NCBI GenBank assembly: GCA_013002045.1
Contig: JABDKV010000273.1
Coordinates: 1-37,352, forward strand
Source of the DNA: Gammaproteobacteria bacterium
GTDB lineage: Bacteria; Pseudomonadota; Gammaproteobacteria; Steroidobacterales; JABDKV01
Direction: 5' to 3'
DNA length: 37,352 nucleotides
Shown: piece after piece, positions 23,160 through 32,375 of the stretch
Numbering within the stretch: the stretch's first letter is position 1
Layout of the letters: each line of letters begins with the position of its first letter
Position numbers and translations under genes: made by a program
The notes under the pieces: model-generated
Told to the model about the DNA's origin: nothing
The model's database searches: none
Seen by the model: the letters and a program-made list of their open reading frames with translations, nothing else

Positions 23160-24616
23160 TGAACAACCTTCAGTAATTGCCCCGGTTGCAGCTCGCCATC
23201 GGGATAGAGGCCATTGATCAGCCGCAGCTCCTGCTCCGCGTAGCGTCCCAGCGGCGACATGTCCGCGAGGTTGGTAAAGGTCGTATCTTCTGCTGCACGG
23301 ATCACTCGCAAAGTATGTCGCGCCACGCGACGTCGCTCCAGTCCCTCGAGCACCCGCAAACTGTTCATGGCACCGACGAAGCGCCAGTCACCGGGGATAT
23401 TGACGCCCGTCTGTTGCGCGGCCCCGGCGAAGACATAGGCATATCCATCGTGGGTCACCACACCGTAACGCACCGGGCGCTCACCGAAAGGTGAGTTGGC
23501 ACGTGGTGCGACCGCCGTATAGCCGGCCAGGCCAGCGGGCCGGATCTCGCGCCCCTCGCGCATTTCGCTCAGGTGCAACTTGTCGCGCATGACTTCGCGT
23601 GGAGTCAGAGGCTCGTCCAGGCGTCGGCGCGTGATGACCAGCACCGCGTCACCCGCTTCGGATTTGGCAGTCAGCCGCATCGGCTGCTCGTCGGTTGTCC
23701 AGCCGCGCGGCAGGGAAACGGCAATGCCCATACCAGGATGATAGACCTCGCCAGTGCCACCGAAACCCTCGACCCGACTTTTGCCGAAAGTCACGCCATC
23801 CATCAGGTTCATGTAAACGGAAGGATCGACTTCGTGAACTTCGTCGGCCTGCACCTCCGCCGCGGCATCGATGACTTCACGCAGCCGCTTGTCATTGTCG
23901 GGGTGCGTAGACATGACACCGTGATAAACACGCGGTGACCGGCTTTCGACTTCAGCCCGCTCTATCTCGAAAGTCTCCTGCGCTTTCAGCACGCGCACGA
24001 CATCGATCATCGACTCGGGCAGGTAGCCGGCACGCGCCAGGTACTCGGCCCCCAGACCGTCGGCTTCGAGTTCGAGATTGCGACCATAGCCACTAACCAG
24101 TGCGCCCCCGGCGATGTTGGTCAGCGACCCGACCTCGCGCGACCCGGTGAGGACGGTCGCCGCTGTCGATGCAACACCACTGAGCAACCCACGACTGTGT
24201 TTACGCGCAGCATGGCGGGCCGTGACATGACCGATCTCATGACCGAGCACGGCGGCCAGTTCGGCTTCGTTGTTGAGATAGGCCATTAACCCGCGCGTGA
24301 TATAGATGTATCCACCGGGTAATGCGAAGGCATTGATTTCTTCACTGTCGAGCAGTGTGAAATGATAAGTCAGTTGCGGACGATGGCTGTTGGCTGCAAG
24401 ACGCTCGCCGATCGCTTGCACGTAGCTCTGCAAGTCGCGATCTTCGTAAATCTTGTATTCCTGCATGATCTGCTGGTGATACTGTCGGCCGATCGCGATT
24501 TCGCGCTCCTCCGACATCAGGATCAGGTCTTTCTCACCCGTTACCGGGTTGGTGCCACAAGCCGCCAGGACAGCGGCGGCCACCGGCAGTAGCAACCATC
24601 GTCGTGCACAATTCAT
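23156..24616 (-). CDS. M48-family metalloprotease lipoprotein
   Basis: 486 residues from ATG 24616. The lipobox 'LAAC' places Cys20 at the mature N-terminus; 60 nt upstream an in-frame start exists but would bury the signal. The zinc site is complete: 'LGHEIGHVTARH' (His126, Glu127, His130) and the third ligand in 'ELEADGLGAEYLARAGY'. 'STHPDNDKRL' is also typical of M48 (LoiP/YggG and BepA types). A C-terminal extension of about 200 residues ends in 'LRLINGLYPDGELQPGQLLKVV', which resembles a LysM-like or peptide-binding tail seen in some M48 lipoproteins. Unlike BepA it has no own TPR domain, but the co-translated downstream gene supplies one. Likely role: proteolysis of misassembled outer-membrane proteins. 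Confidence 0.93.
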   Translation of the reverse strand: MNCARRWLLLPVAAAVLAACGTNPVTGEKDLILMSEEREIAIGRQYHQQIMQEYKIYEDRDLQSYVQAIGERLAANSHRPQLTYHFTLLDSEEINAFALPGGYIYITRGLMAYLNNEAELAAVLGHEIGHVTARHAARKHSRGLLSGVASTAATVLTGSREVGSLTNIAGGALVSGYGRNLELEADGLGAEYLARAGYLPESMIDVVRVLKAQETFEIERAEVESRSPRVYHGVMSTHPDNDKRLREVIDAAAEVQADEVHEVDPSVYMNLMDGVTFGKSRVEGFGGTGEVYHPGMGIAVSLPRGWTTDEQPMRLTAKSEAGDAVLVITRRRLDEPLTPREVMRDKLHLSEMREGREIRPAGLAGYTAVAPRANSPFGERPVRYGVVTHDGYAYVFAGAAQQTGVNIPGDWRFVGAMNSLRVLEGLERRRVARHTLRVIRAAEDTTFTNLADMSPLGRYAEQELRLINGLYPDGELQPGQLLKVVQ

Positions 24617-24725
24617 TCGGATGCCCCAGGAAACTTCACTTACGCCATTATGCGACGCGCAACGGTCTACAGCCATTACCGCCGCGGATCAGTTTATTCG
24701 ACGTGCGAAGCGCGTGGAAGTTGCA

Positions 24726-25613
24726 TCAGCCGAAGCGGCCCGTGATGTAGTCCTCGGTCAGCTTGTGCGCCGGGTTGGTGAAAATCTGGTCAGTCTGGTC
24801 GACTTCGATTAGCCGGCCCAGATGAAAATACGCAGTGCGCTGCGACACCCGTGCTGCCTGCTGCATTGAGTGCGTCACAATGCAAATGGTGTACTTGTGA
24901 CGCAGCTCGTCTATCAGGTCCTCGATCCGCGCGGTGGCGATCGGGTCCAGTGCTGAGCAGGGTTCGTCCATCAGGATGACTTCGGGATCGACTGCAATCG
25001 CGCGTGCGATGCACAATCGTTGCTGCTGACCACCGGACAGGCCGGTTCCGGGCTGGTCGAGGCGATCCTTGACCTCTTCCCACAAACCAGCCTTGACCAG
25101 GCTTTGGTGAACCATTTCGTCGAGCTCTGTCTTGTTGCGGCACAACCCATGGATCTTTGGACCATAGGCGACATTGTCGTAGATCGACTTGGGGAACGGG
25201 TTTGGCTTCTGGAAGACCATGCCAACACGCGCCCGTAAAGGCACGACATCGACGTCCTTGCCCTGGATGTCTTCGCCATCGAGCAGGATCTGTCCGCTTA
25301 CCCGGCAGATCTCGATGGTGTCATTCATCCGGTTGAGGCAACGCAGGAAAGTGCTCTTGCCGCACCCTGAAGGACCAATCATCGCGATCACCTCATTCGC
25401 GGCGATGTCCAGGCTGACATCGAAAATCGCCTGCTTGTCGGCATACCAGACATTGCAGTTGCGCACCGATATACGCGGCGATTCGACCTCGACCTGGCCG
25501 ACGGTCTGAAAACCCTTTTCTTCCTCGACCGCCATGACACCCGGACGTTCGTCGGGCACGGCTTCGGTCGCAGCTGAGGACTCATCCATCATATCGTGCA
25601 CTGTACCAGCCAT
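24726..25613 (-). CDS. pstB: Phosphate ABC transporter ATP-binding protein PstB
   Basis: 295-residue cytoplasmic ATPase of the high-affinity phosphate importer. Walker A 'GPSGCGKST', signature '[16 protein letters not shown]', Walker B '[13 protein letters not shown]' and the switch His in 'IVTHSMQQA' are all intact, as is the PstB hallmark '[10 protein letters not shown]'. An N-terminal extension of about 45 residues, rich in Glu, precedes the usual start of the domain. The ATG is 3 nt after pstA. Last gene of the phoB-phoR-phoU-pstC-pstA-pstB operon; no clear terminator is visible in the 109 nt to the M48 gene. Confidence 0.98.
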   Translation of the reverse strand: MAGTVHDMMDESSAATEAVPDERPGVMAVEEEKGFQTVGQVEVESPRISVRNCNVWYADKQAIFDVSLDIAANEVIAMIGPSGCGKSTFLRCLNRMNDTIEICRVSGQILLDGEDIQGKDVDVVPLRARVGMVFQKPNPFPKSIYDNVAYGPKIHGLCRNKTELDEMVHQSLVKAGLWEEVKDRLDQPGTGLSGGQQQRLCIARAIAVDPEVILMDEPCSALDPIATARIEDLIDELRHKYTICIVTHSMQQAARVSQRTAYFHLGRLIEVDQTDQIFTNPAHKLTEDYITGRFG

Positions 25614-25616
25614 AGC

Positions 25617-26906
25617 TCACCATCGTCGTTCGAATTTGCGTCGCAGGTAGACCGCGAGCAGGTTCATCAGCAAAAGGAATACCAGCAGCACCATGATCGC
25701 CGCTGACGTTTTTTCAACAAAGGCACGCTCAGGACTGTCGGCCCAGAGAAAAATCTGCACGGGCAGCGCGGTCGAGGGGTCGCTGAAACCGCCGGGAATG
25801 TCGACCACGAATGCCACCATGCCGATCATCAGCAATGGTGCCGTCTCACCCAGTGCCCGCGCCATCCCGAGAATCGCGCCAGTCAGCACGCCCGGCATCG
25901 CCAGCGGCAGCACGTGATGGGTGACCGCCTGGGTGCGTGAGGCACCCATCCCCAGCGCCGCTTCGCGGATTGACGGCGGCACCGACTGCAACGAGGCGCG
26001 TGAGGCGATAATGATAGTCGGCAAGGTCATCAGCGCCAGCACCACACCACCGACCACCGGCGCTGACCGTGGCATGCCGACAAAATTGATTAACACCGCC
26101 AGACCGAGCAAACCAAACACGATGGACGGCACCGCAGCAAGATTATTGATGTTGACTTCAATAAGGTCTGTCAGGCGACTGCGTGGGGCAAACTCCTCGA
26201 GATAAACCGCGGCTGCCACCCCGATCGGGAAGGCCAGCACCATGGTCACGACCAGGGCCAGCAGCGATCCGGTTGCGGCGCCGAGTATGCCCGCCATTTC
26301 CGGGTCGCGTGAGTCACCCGAGACCAGGAAAGTCCGGTTCAGCCGCAGGTCCAGTCGTCCGTCCGCCACCAGCTTGTCGATCCAGCCCAATTCCTCGTTG
26401 GATATGCGCCGCTCGCTCTCGTCGAGCGTCCTGTCGATATATCCCTTGACCAGCATATCCACTTCGTCGTCTGCGACCAGCCAGACATCGATCACCTCGC
26501 CAATCAGTTGCGGCCTGCTGACCACCATGTCTCGCAACTGGTAGACGGCGCCGGAACTGACCAGCCCGCTCACGGCACGCCTTTCCCTGCGTGAATCGAC
26601 TTCCGGGAAATAGTCCAGCAGCGCGTCGCGAATCAACCGCCCATAGTCTGCCCGCCGCAATTCGTCGTTTGAAGTTGTTTCCGGTGATCCCAGCACCGAT
26701 GTACTGAGTTCGATCTGCAGCCGGACCTGAGCGTGCTGAAACGCTGACCAGCCATTGCCGAAAATCGTAACAAACAGGAACAACAGAAACAGGATGCCGA
26801 CACTCAATGCCGCCACACCCATGCGGCGGAACCAGCGCTCTTTGCGATGTCGTCGCGCCAGTCCGGCGTGCACGATATCGATAGTCTTGTTGGATTTGTC
26901 ACTCAT
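25617..26906 (-). CDS. pstA: Phosphate ABC transporter permease PstA
   Basis: 429 residues from the ATG at 26906, whose first bases overlap the pstC stop (ATGAGTGA). TM1 lies at about residues 30-55. A periplasmic domain of about 150 residues follows, larger than in E. coli PstA (296 residues). The C-terminal membrane core has the EAA motif 'REAALGMGASRTQAVTHHVLPLAMPG'. Other landmarks are 'SIVFGLLGLAVLIN', 'LALMTLPTIIIASRASL' and 'GMARALGETAPLL'. Together with PstC it forms the channel for phosphate entering from PstS. The enlarged periplasmic part is a known variant in environmental gammaproteobacteria. An upstream in-frame start would lie inside pstC. Confidence 0.96.
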   Translation of the reverse strand: MSDKSNKTIDIVHAGLARRHRKERWFRRMGVAALSVGILFLLFLFVTIFGNGWSAFQHAQVRLQIELSTSVLGSPETTSNDELRRADYGRLIRDALLDYFPEVDSRRERRAVSGLVSSGAVYQLRDMVVSRPQLIGEVIDVWLVADDEVDMLVKGYIDRTLDESERRISNEELGWIDKLVADGRLDLRLNRTFLVSGDSRDPEMAGILGAATGSLLALVVTMVLAFPIGVAAAVYLEEFAPRSRLTDLIEVNINNLAAVPSIVFGLLGLAVLINFVGMPRSAPVVGGVVLALMTLPTIIIASRASLQSVPPSIREAALGMGASRTQAVTHHVLPLAMPGVLTGAILGMARALGETAPLLMIGMVAFVVDIPGGFSDPSTALPVQIFLWADSPERAFVEKTSAAIMVLLVFLLLMNLLAVYLRRKFERRW

Positions 26907-28275
26907 AGATTTCGCGATAACGGCGCACGATACGCAGCGCAATAATATTGAGAATCAGCGTGACCACGAACAGCATCAGCCCCAATGCGAACGCGGCCAG
27001 CGTCTTCGGACTGTCGAATTCCTGGTCACCGACAAGCAGGGTTACGATCTGCACCGTGATAGTGGTTACCGACTCCAGCGGATTAAGCGTAAGGTTGGCA
27101 GCCAGGCCCGCAGCCATGACCACGATCATGGTCTCACCTACCGCTCGCGACATGCCGAGCAAAACACCGCCGACGATACCGGGCAAGGCCGCCGGGATAA
27201 CGACATTGCGTACCGTTTCCGATTGCGTCGCACCCAGTGCGAAGGCACCGTCGCGCATCGCCTGCGGTACCGCATTGATGACATCGTCAGACAGTGACGA
27301 AATAAACGGAATAATCATGACCCCCATCACCAGGCCGGCTGCAAGCGCACTCTCGGAAGCAACATCCAACCCGAGCACTGAGCCCCACTCGCGTAGCATC
27401 GGTGCCACGGTCAGGGCTGCGAAAAACCCGTAGACCACTGTCGGAATGCCCGCCAGCACCTCGAGCAGCGGCTTGGCCACTGAGCGCACACCGGGGGCCG
27501 CGTACTCGGACAGGTATATCGCCGACATCAATCCAATAGGAACCGCTACCAGCATCGCAATCAGAGAAATTAGCAACGTACCGACGAATAACGGTACTGC
27601 ACCAAAAGAACCTGAGGAGCCGACCTGGTCAGCGCGGATCGCCGTCTGCGGACTCCATTCGAGTCCAAACAGGAATTCCGTTATCGGGACCGATTGAAAA
27701 AACCGCAGCGCCTCGAACAAAACCGACAGCACAATACCGACAGTCGTCAGTATCGCGATCGAGGCACAGGCCATCAGGAAAAACCGGAAAACAGTTTCCA
27801 CCCGGGTTCGCGCTGACAGATTGGGGCGCAGCACCATGATACCGATCGCGGCGCCCAGCAACCCTACCGCGAGTGCCAGCAAGCCACGTAACTGCTTGCT
27901 GCGCGCTTTCATCTCGACCAGGCGCGCGGCGCCGTCGGTAATCGCGGGATCCGATGAGGGAGCAACACCGGCGGCGACATTCAGCAATTCCGCCCGTGCC
28001 AGGTCGCGCTCGTCCGAGGTCATCGCCTGATACTGTGCCGGCAACTCAGTCCACACTTTACCCATAACGATCCGGTCCTCGAGACCGGTCCAGCCCAGCA
28101 GCAATGCCACCGCAGGCAGACTGGCCCACAGGGCGGCCAGTACACCGTAGTGCACCGGCAACGAATACAGCTGGCGCGGGTTACCCGCGACCAGCGCCAG
28201 CGCACGCGCGCGCCCACCGACATACGTCAGTGCCGCCAGTGTCGCCAGCACGATCAATAGGGTTCCTGTCTGCAT
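26899..28275 (-). CDS. pstC: Phosphate ABC transporter permease PstC
   Basis: 458 residues from ATG 28275, with GGTGG 5 nt before it; a GTG 3 codons earlier is less likely. The N-terminal half has an extra helix and a soluble region (about 25-135, 'KVWTELPAQYQAMTSDERDLARAELL') absent from E. coli PstC (319 residues). The core keeps 'SLIAMLVAVPIGLMSAIYLSEYA', 'LLEVLAGIPTVVYGFFA', the EAA region 'DGAFALGATQSETVRNVVIPAALPGI' and 'GMSRAVGETMIVVMAAG'. PstA shows a similar enlargement, so both probably share an expanded periplasmic face. It follows phoU by 43 nt. Confidence 0.96.
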   Translation of the reverse strand: MQTGTLLIVLATLAALTYVGGRARALALVAGNPRQLYSLPVHYGVLAALWASLPAVALLLGWTGLEDRIVMGKVWTELPAQYQAMTSDERDLARAELLNVAAGVAPSSDPAITDGAARLVEMKARSKQLRGLLALAVGLLGAAIGIMVLRPNLSARTRVETVFRFFLMACASIAILTTVGIVLSVLFEALRFFQSVPITEFLFGLEWSPQTAIRADQVGSSGSFGAVPLFVGTLLISLIAMLVAVPIGLMSAIYLSEYAAPGVRSVAKPLLEVLAGIPTVVYGFFAALTVAPMLREWGSVLGLDVASESALAAGLVMGVMIIPFISSLSDDVINAVPQAMRDGAFALGATQSETVRNVVIPAALPGIVGGVLLGMSRAVGETMIVVMAAGLAANLTLNPLESVTTITVQIVTLLVGDQEFDSPKTLAAFALGLMLFVVTLILNIIALRIVRRYREIYE

Positions 28276-28318
28276 TGTCTCCACCGGTACGACGCCATCC
28301 CCGGGCGTCTACCTGCTG

Positions 28319-29062
28319 TTAATCCAGTTCGTCGAGCTTGCGTTCGACCTCTGCGAGACTGGCATGACTCTGCATACCAATGTGTCGCACGTCTTTGCCA
28401 TGCGCGAGATAGATCACGTATTCACAAATGTTCTTGGCGTGATCGCCGATCCTTTCCAGTGCACGCGCGACCCACATCACGCTAAGCAGCGGACGAATGG
28501 TGCGCGGGTCTTCCATCATGAAGGTGATCAGCTGCCGCAGGATTGATTCATAGTGTTCGTCAACCTCGACATCGCGCTTGGCGACTTCGAAAGCCTCGTC
28601 GGCGTCGAGCCGGGCAAAGGCATTCAGCGAGCTATGCACCATTTGCTTGACGTGCGAACCCAGATTGCGGATCTCGCGATAACGGTTCTTTGGTTGCTTG
28701 GCCATTGCCAGGCCCGCCGCCAGGTAGCCGATTTTCTCTGCTTCGTCACCGATCCGCTCGAGGTCGGTGATCGTCTTGATCACCGTTACGACGAAACGCA
28801 AATCGCTGGCTGTCGGAGAGCGCTTGGCCAGGATGCGACTGCACTCTTCATCGATGGCGACTTCCAGGCTGTTGACCTTGTAATCGTCACGGGCGACTTG
28901 CTCGCCGAGATCGCTATCGCCCTGCGTCAGCGCCTTCATCGCCAGGTCGAGCTGTTGCTCTACCAGGCCGCCCATCTTGAGGACATTAGTACGCACCTCT
29001 TCGAGTTCCTGGTCGAACTGGCGTGATATATGGTGCGAAAACTCTATTTTCTTGTCAGCCAT
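28319..29062 (-). CDS. phoU: Phosphate-specific regulator PhoU
   Basis: 247 residues, full length for PhoU. The two helical PhoU repeats are visible, each with an acidic metal-binding motif: 'DLERIGDEAEKIG' and 'ALERIGDHAKNICEY'. PhoU relays the state of the Pst transporter to PhoR and keeps the Pho regulon off when phosphate is plentiful. Here it lies between phoR and pstC instead of after pstB; its ATG overlaps the phoR stop by 8 nt (ATGGCTGA). This puts sensor, regulator and mediator in one translationally coupled block. Confidence 0.98.
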   Translation of the reverse strand: MADKKIEFSHHISRQFDQELEEVRTNVLKMGGLVEQQLDLAMKALTQGDSDLGEQVARDDYKVNSLEVAIDEECSRILAKRSPTASDLRFVVTVIKTITDLERIGDEAEKIGYLAAGLAMAKQPKNRYREIRNLGSHVKQMVHSSLNAFARLDADEAFEVAKRDVEVDEHYESILRQLITFMMEDPRTIRPLLSVMWVARALERIGDHAKNICEYVIYLAHGKDVRHIGMQSHASLAEVERKLDELD

Positions 29063-30380
29063 GTCCTATTGCCCTGTCTCCCGTAATAATCGGCTCAACC
29101 ACGACCCTTTCTGCAGGGAACAGGCAGCTGAACACAGATCCTTTATCGATTTCACTGGTGACCTCGAGTGTCGCACCGTGTCGTTCGAGCGCACTGCGCA
29201 CGATTGCCAGGCCGAGACCGGTACCACCACCCTGCCGCGAACGACCTTTGTCGACGCGATAGAAACGCTCGGTAATCCGCGGTATGTCATCGGCATGGAT
29301 GCCAATGCCATCATCCTCGACGAGCAGCGCAGCGCCATCGTCGTGGCGGATCCAGCGGGCGGTGATTATACCGCCGTCGCGAGTGTAACGAATCGCATTG
29401 CTGAGCAGGTTGGACAGCACCAGGACCACCTCGGGGCGATCGCCCAGCAAGGCAAGCCCCGGCTCGGCATCGATAACCAGCCGACGTCCACCAGCCGCAC
29501 TCGAGCGGGCGTCTTCGCAGACCTTCACCAGTAACGCGGACATGTCAATCGGCGTCAGCTCGGCCGAGCGATAGAGCCGATCGAGTCGCGACAGGTCCAG
29601 CAGGTCGCGCAGCAAGTCGCTCATTCGATTCGACTGGCGCGTCATCTCCGCCAGCGGTTCGTGCCAGGTGACGTCGATCTCCGGGTCGTCACGCATTCCA
29701 TCGAGATAACCGCGTATAACCGTCAATGGACTGCGCAGCTCGTGTGATGCGTTAGCAACAAAATCCCGTCGCGCTGCCTCAGCATGCTCGAGTTCAGTCA
29801 CGTCGCGGATTACAAGCAGGTGCCGGTTGCCCAAAAGCTTCATCGACTCCAGTCCCAGCAGCCGCCCCTCCTCCGCACGCGAATCGATCACCAGCTGCTC
29901 CGCATCGGCGTCGCGCAGGAGTTGGTCGATGACATCGGGGTGTCGCACAAAGTTAGTAACGCGCTGCCCGGTGTCATGGGCAACATCCAGATCAAGCATA
30001 CGCACGGCCGCATCATTGACCCACTCGATGCGGAAATCGCTATCGAGCAGGACCATGCCATCAGTAAATGAAGACGCAGCATCACGCGCCCAGCGCAACC
30101 ACGAAGCCACCCGCCGCGTCCGCGAGCGTTCGCGGCGACGACGCCGGTCGATCACACTGGCAACATCACTCCAGCCCATATCGAGCGATTGCCGCTCGCC
30201 ACTCTCGACCCAACGTTGCAGGCGACCGCGCTGCCACAACTGCCAACAGGCGACCAGCATCGCGTAAACGCTTAGCATCACAAATGGATAGCCGTCCCAC
30301 CAGCCGATCGCAAAGACGATGACGGCGCCGGCGATAAACAGGGCCAGTCGTGCCAGGCTGTGTGACTGACGCCGGATCAC
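29055..30380 (-). CDS. phoR: Phosphate regulon sensor histidine kinase PhoR
   Basis: 441 residues from GTG 30380, which overlaps the phoB stop as GTGA. Two TM helices lie at about 10-28 and 32-50 with almost no periplasmic loop, as in PhoR. A PAS domain (about 105-200, '[17 protein letters not shown]') follows, then the H-box '[22 protein letters not shown]' (His213). The ATPase part has '[12 protein letters not shown]', 'VEDDGIGI' and '[10 protein letters not shown]'. It phosphorylates PhoB when phosphate is low. The TM/PAS layout agrees with the model in which PhoR senses PstSCAB-PhoU and not periplasmic phosphate directly. Confidence 0.97.
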   Translation of the reverse strand: MIRRQSHSLARLALFIAGAVIVFAIGWWDGYPFVMLSVYAMLVACWQLWQRGRLQRWVESGERQSLDMGWSDVASVIDRRRRRERSRTRRVASWLRWARDAASSFTDGMVLLDSDFRIEWVNDAAVRMLDLDVAHDTGQRVTNFVRHPDVIDQLLRDADAEQLVIDSRAEEGRLLGLESMKLLGNRHLLVIRDVTELEHAEAARRDFVANASHELRSPLTVIRGYLDGMRDDPEIDVTWHEPLAEMTRQSNRMSDLLRDLLDLSRLDRLYRSAELTPIDMSALLVKVCEDARSSAAGGRRLVIDAEPGLALLGDRPEVVLVLSNLLSNAIRYTRDGGIITARWIRHDDGAALLVEDDGIGIHADDIPRITERFYRVDKGRSRQGGGTGLGLAIVRSALERHGATLEVTSEIDKGSVFSCLFPAERVVVEPIITGDRAIGHG

Positions 30381-31066
30381 GAGGCGGAAAACCGGTAGCC
30401 AGCGCCACGCACTGTCTTGATGTAAGCATCGCAACCACCATTGGCCAACGCCTTGCGCAGCCGACGGATGTGTACGTCGATGGTGCGCTCTTCGACATAA
30501 ACGTTGCGCCCCCAGACCCGGTCGAGCAACTGCGTGCGGCTATGAACGCGTTCGGGATGGGTCAGAAAAAACCGCAGTAGTTTGAATTCGGTCGGCCCCA
30601 GCGACACTTCCTCACCGCCCGCCATCACGCAATGACTCCCGAGATCGACTTTCAACTCGCCGGCCTCGATAACCTCAGATCCATCTCCGGGTGCGGCGCG
30701 GCGCAGCACTGCCGTGATCCGCGCCTGCAGCTCACGTTGCGAAAACGGTTTGGTGATGTAGTCGTCGGCACCGCTGTGCAAACCGGCCACCTTGTCATCC
30801 TCGGTGGCCCGGGCTGTCAGCATGATTACCGGTACATCCTGGTAGTCAGCATTGCGTTTCAGCGAGCGGGTCAACTCGAGACCGCTACTGTCGGGCAACA
30901 TCCAGTCCACCAGTATCAGGTCCGGAACTGTCTCCGCGAGTTGATCGAAGGCTTCACGACAGTTCGCCGCCTCCATGACGGCGAAGCCACCACGACGCAA
31001 TCCGAACGTGACCATGTCACGAATCGGCTTTTCATCTTCGACTACCAGGATGTTTGGCGCAGACAC
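30377..31066 (-). CDS. phoB: Phosphate regulon response regulator PhoB
   Basis: 229 residues. The receiver domain has the acidic pocket 'EDEKP', phospho-acceptor Asp54 ('[11 protein letters not shown]'), and 'KPF'. The OmpR-type winged-helix domain ends '[12 protein letters not shown]', preceded by '[16 protein letters not shown]' (recognition helix). The length and the phrase 'WMLPD.SG' are typical of PhoB. The start is GTG 31066 with GGAGGA 6 nt upstream. A Pho box lies 47-64 nt upstream, so the gene is probably self-activated. Confidence 0.98.
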   Translation of the reverse strand: MSAPNILVVEDEKPIRDMVTFGLRRGGFAVMEAANCREAFDQLAETVPDLILVDWMLPDSSGLELTRSLKRNADYQDVPVIMLTARATEDDKVAGLHSGADDYITKPFSQRELQARITAVLRRAAPGDGSEVIEAGELKVDLGSHCVMAGGEEVSLGPTEFKLLRFFLTHPERVHSRTQLLDRVWGRNVYVEERTIDVHIRRLRKALANGGCDAYIKTVRGAGYRFSAS

Positions 31067-31096
31067 GGTGTTCCTCCGTCAGAGACCCGTGCGCGG

Positions 31097-31130
31097 ATTA
31101 GAGCAGGCGGTTGTTTCAGAAATATGACAT
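31097..31130 (-). promoter_or_regulatory. Pho box and -10 element of phoB
   Basis: Read on the minus strand, ATGTCAT-ATTT-CTGAAAC (31130-31113) is two 7-nt direct repeats around a 4-nt A/T spacer, close to the consensus CTGTCAT-N4-CTGTCAC. Ten nucleotides later comes TCTAAT (31102-31097), 5 of 6 matches to TATAAT. This is the spacing of known PhoB-activated promoters, where the box replaces -35. Transcription would begin near 31090, about 24 nt before the GTG. Confidence 0.75.
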
Positions 31131-31168
31131 TTCCGTACTTGTTGCGCCACAGGCCACGCCCGCCACTA

Positions 31169-31197
31169 TTGTTCCAGTCATCTGGAACTGGTTAAAT
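31169..31197 (+). promoter_or_regulatory. Candidate promoter with palindromic operator before the radical SAM gene
   Basis: TTGTTC (31169-31174) and TTAAAT (31192-31197) are 17 nt apart and would start transcription at about 31204, next to the ATG at 31205. A perfect 18-nt palindrome GTTCCAG-TCAT-CTGGAAC (31171-31188) covers the -35 and spacer, the position expected for a repressor site. The gene has no Shine-Dalgarno sequence, consistent with a leaderless message. Confidence 0.4.
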
Positions 31198-31204
31198 ATA
31201 CAGT

Positions 31205-32263
31205 ATGTCGCGACGAAAGCCTGCATCCATCGACTCCGCAATCGTCGGCCGCGGCTCGGCGTCGCGTATGCCCGGACGCTATGCGACCCGAGCCTGTATC
31301 AGCGAGGAAATGCCTACCGCGCCGGAAACCACGGTCAGCGAGGAGCAGGTGCGCTCGATAATCAGCCGTAATGCCTCGCCCGACATCCCGTTCGAGCAAT
31401 CGATCAACCCCTACCGCGGCTGCGAGCATGGATGCATCTATTGCTATGCCCGCCCTACCCATGCCTGGCTTGGATTGTCACCCGGTCTCGATTTCGAGTC
31501 CCGCCTGGTGGCCAAGACCGATGCGGCTGACGTCCTGACTCGCGAGCTGTCCAGTCCCGGTTACGTGGTCAAACCCATCACGCTCGGTGCCAATACCGAT
31601 CCCTACCAGCCGATAGAAAAACAGCGCCGCATCACCCGCAAGCTACTCAAGGTAATGCTGGATTTCCGTCACCCGGTCGTCATCGTCACCAAGAGTGCCC
31701 TGGTGCTGCGTGACATCGACCTGATCAAGGCACTGGCACGCCGCGGTCTGTGCCGGGTCGCACTCAGTATCACCACATTGGATCCGTCCCTGAAACGCAT
31801 CATGGAGCCACGTACCGCCTCGCCGGCCAGGCGGCTCGCATGCGGTGAGGAACTGGTTGCCAGCGGGGTCGCTGTCTCGCTGCTGCTGGCACCGATCATA
31901 CCGGCCATCAATGACCACGAAATCGAGGCAATCGTGGCGGCCGCAAAGGCGGCCGGCTTTGCATCTGCCGGATACGTTCTGTTACGCCTGCCGCACGAAG
32001 TTGCGCCGCTGTTCCAGCAATGGCTGCAAACGCACTTTCCCGACCGCGCCGGGCATGTCATGAGCCTGGTGCGCCAGACCCGGGGTGGAAAAAACTATGA
32101 CGCCCAATTCGGTCAGCGGCAAAGCGGTACCGGTCCGGTGGCGGCCATGATCCGGCAACGCTTCCGCCGGGCGACCCGGATGCATGCACTGGATCGGCCC
32201 GGCCCAGAACTCCGATGCGATCGGTTTCGCGACCCCGGGGATAGCCAAATCGCCCTATTTTGA
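31205..32263 (+). CDS. PA0069-family radical SAM protein
   Basis: 352 residues. The radical SAM cluster motif is 'CEHGCIYC' (Cys73, Cys77, Cys80), followed by 'YARPTHAWLGLSPG' and 'ITLGANTDPYQP', typical of the SplB-like/PA0069 group. It should bind a 4Fe-4S cluster and cleave SAM; the substrate is unknown. The N-terminal 'GRGSAS...GRY' agrees with the family start, supporting the ATG at 31205, although no ribosome site precedes it. It is divergent from phoB (138 nt). The C-terminal 'MSLVRQTRGGKNYDAQFGQR...G.GP' is also conserved in the family. Confidence 0.94.
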   Translation: MSRRKPASIDSAIVGRGSASRMPGRYATRACISEEMPTAPETTVSEEQVRSIISRNASPDIPFEQSINPYRGCEHGCIYCYARPTHAWLGLSPGLDFESRLVAKTDAADVLTRELSSPGYVVKPITLGANTDPYQPIEKQRRITRKLLKVMLDFRHPVVIVTKSALVLRDIDLIKALARRGLCRVALSITTLDPSLKRIMEPRTASPARRLACGEELVASGVAVSLLLAPIIPAINDHEIEAIVAAAKAAGFASAGYVLLRLPHEVAPLFQQWLQTHFPDRAGHVMSLVRQTRGGKNYDAQFGQRQSGTGPVAAMIRQRFRRATRMHALDRPGPELRCDRFRDPGDSQIALF

Positions 32264-32315
32264 ATGATTTAACATAGTAATATGAATTTTCATTGAAAGA
32301 TGAGCGCTATGATAT

Positions 32316-32335
32316 TGATCTGCATTGGGAGATCA
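32316..32335 (+). promoter_or_regulatory. Small inverted repeat in AT-rich leader
   Basis: TGATCT (32316-32321) and AGATCA (32330-32335) form a 6-bp stem with an 8-nt loop upstream of the small basic protein gene. A TATGAT (32308-32313) just before it resembles a -10 element, though no good -35 was found. Its role is unknown. Confidence 0.3.
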
Positions 32336-32375
32336 GATAGGTTCGAGTAATCATTCAAACAAGGAAGGTTTTTAC

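Noticed and set aside
30632-31195. Plus-strand frame opposite phoB
   Set aside because: It is antisense to a well-conserved response regulator and shows no domain of its own.
32335-32350. tRNA-like GGTTCGAGT sequence
   Set aside because: It resembles a T-loop, but no 5-bp stem surrounds it and no acceptor, D or anticodon arm can be formed around it.
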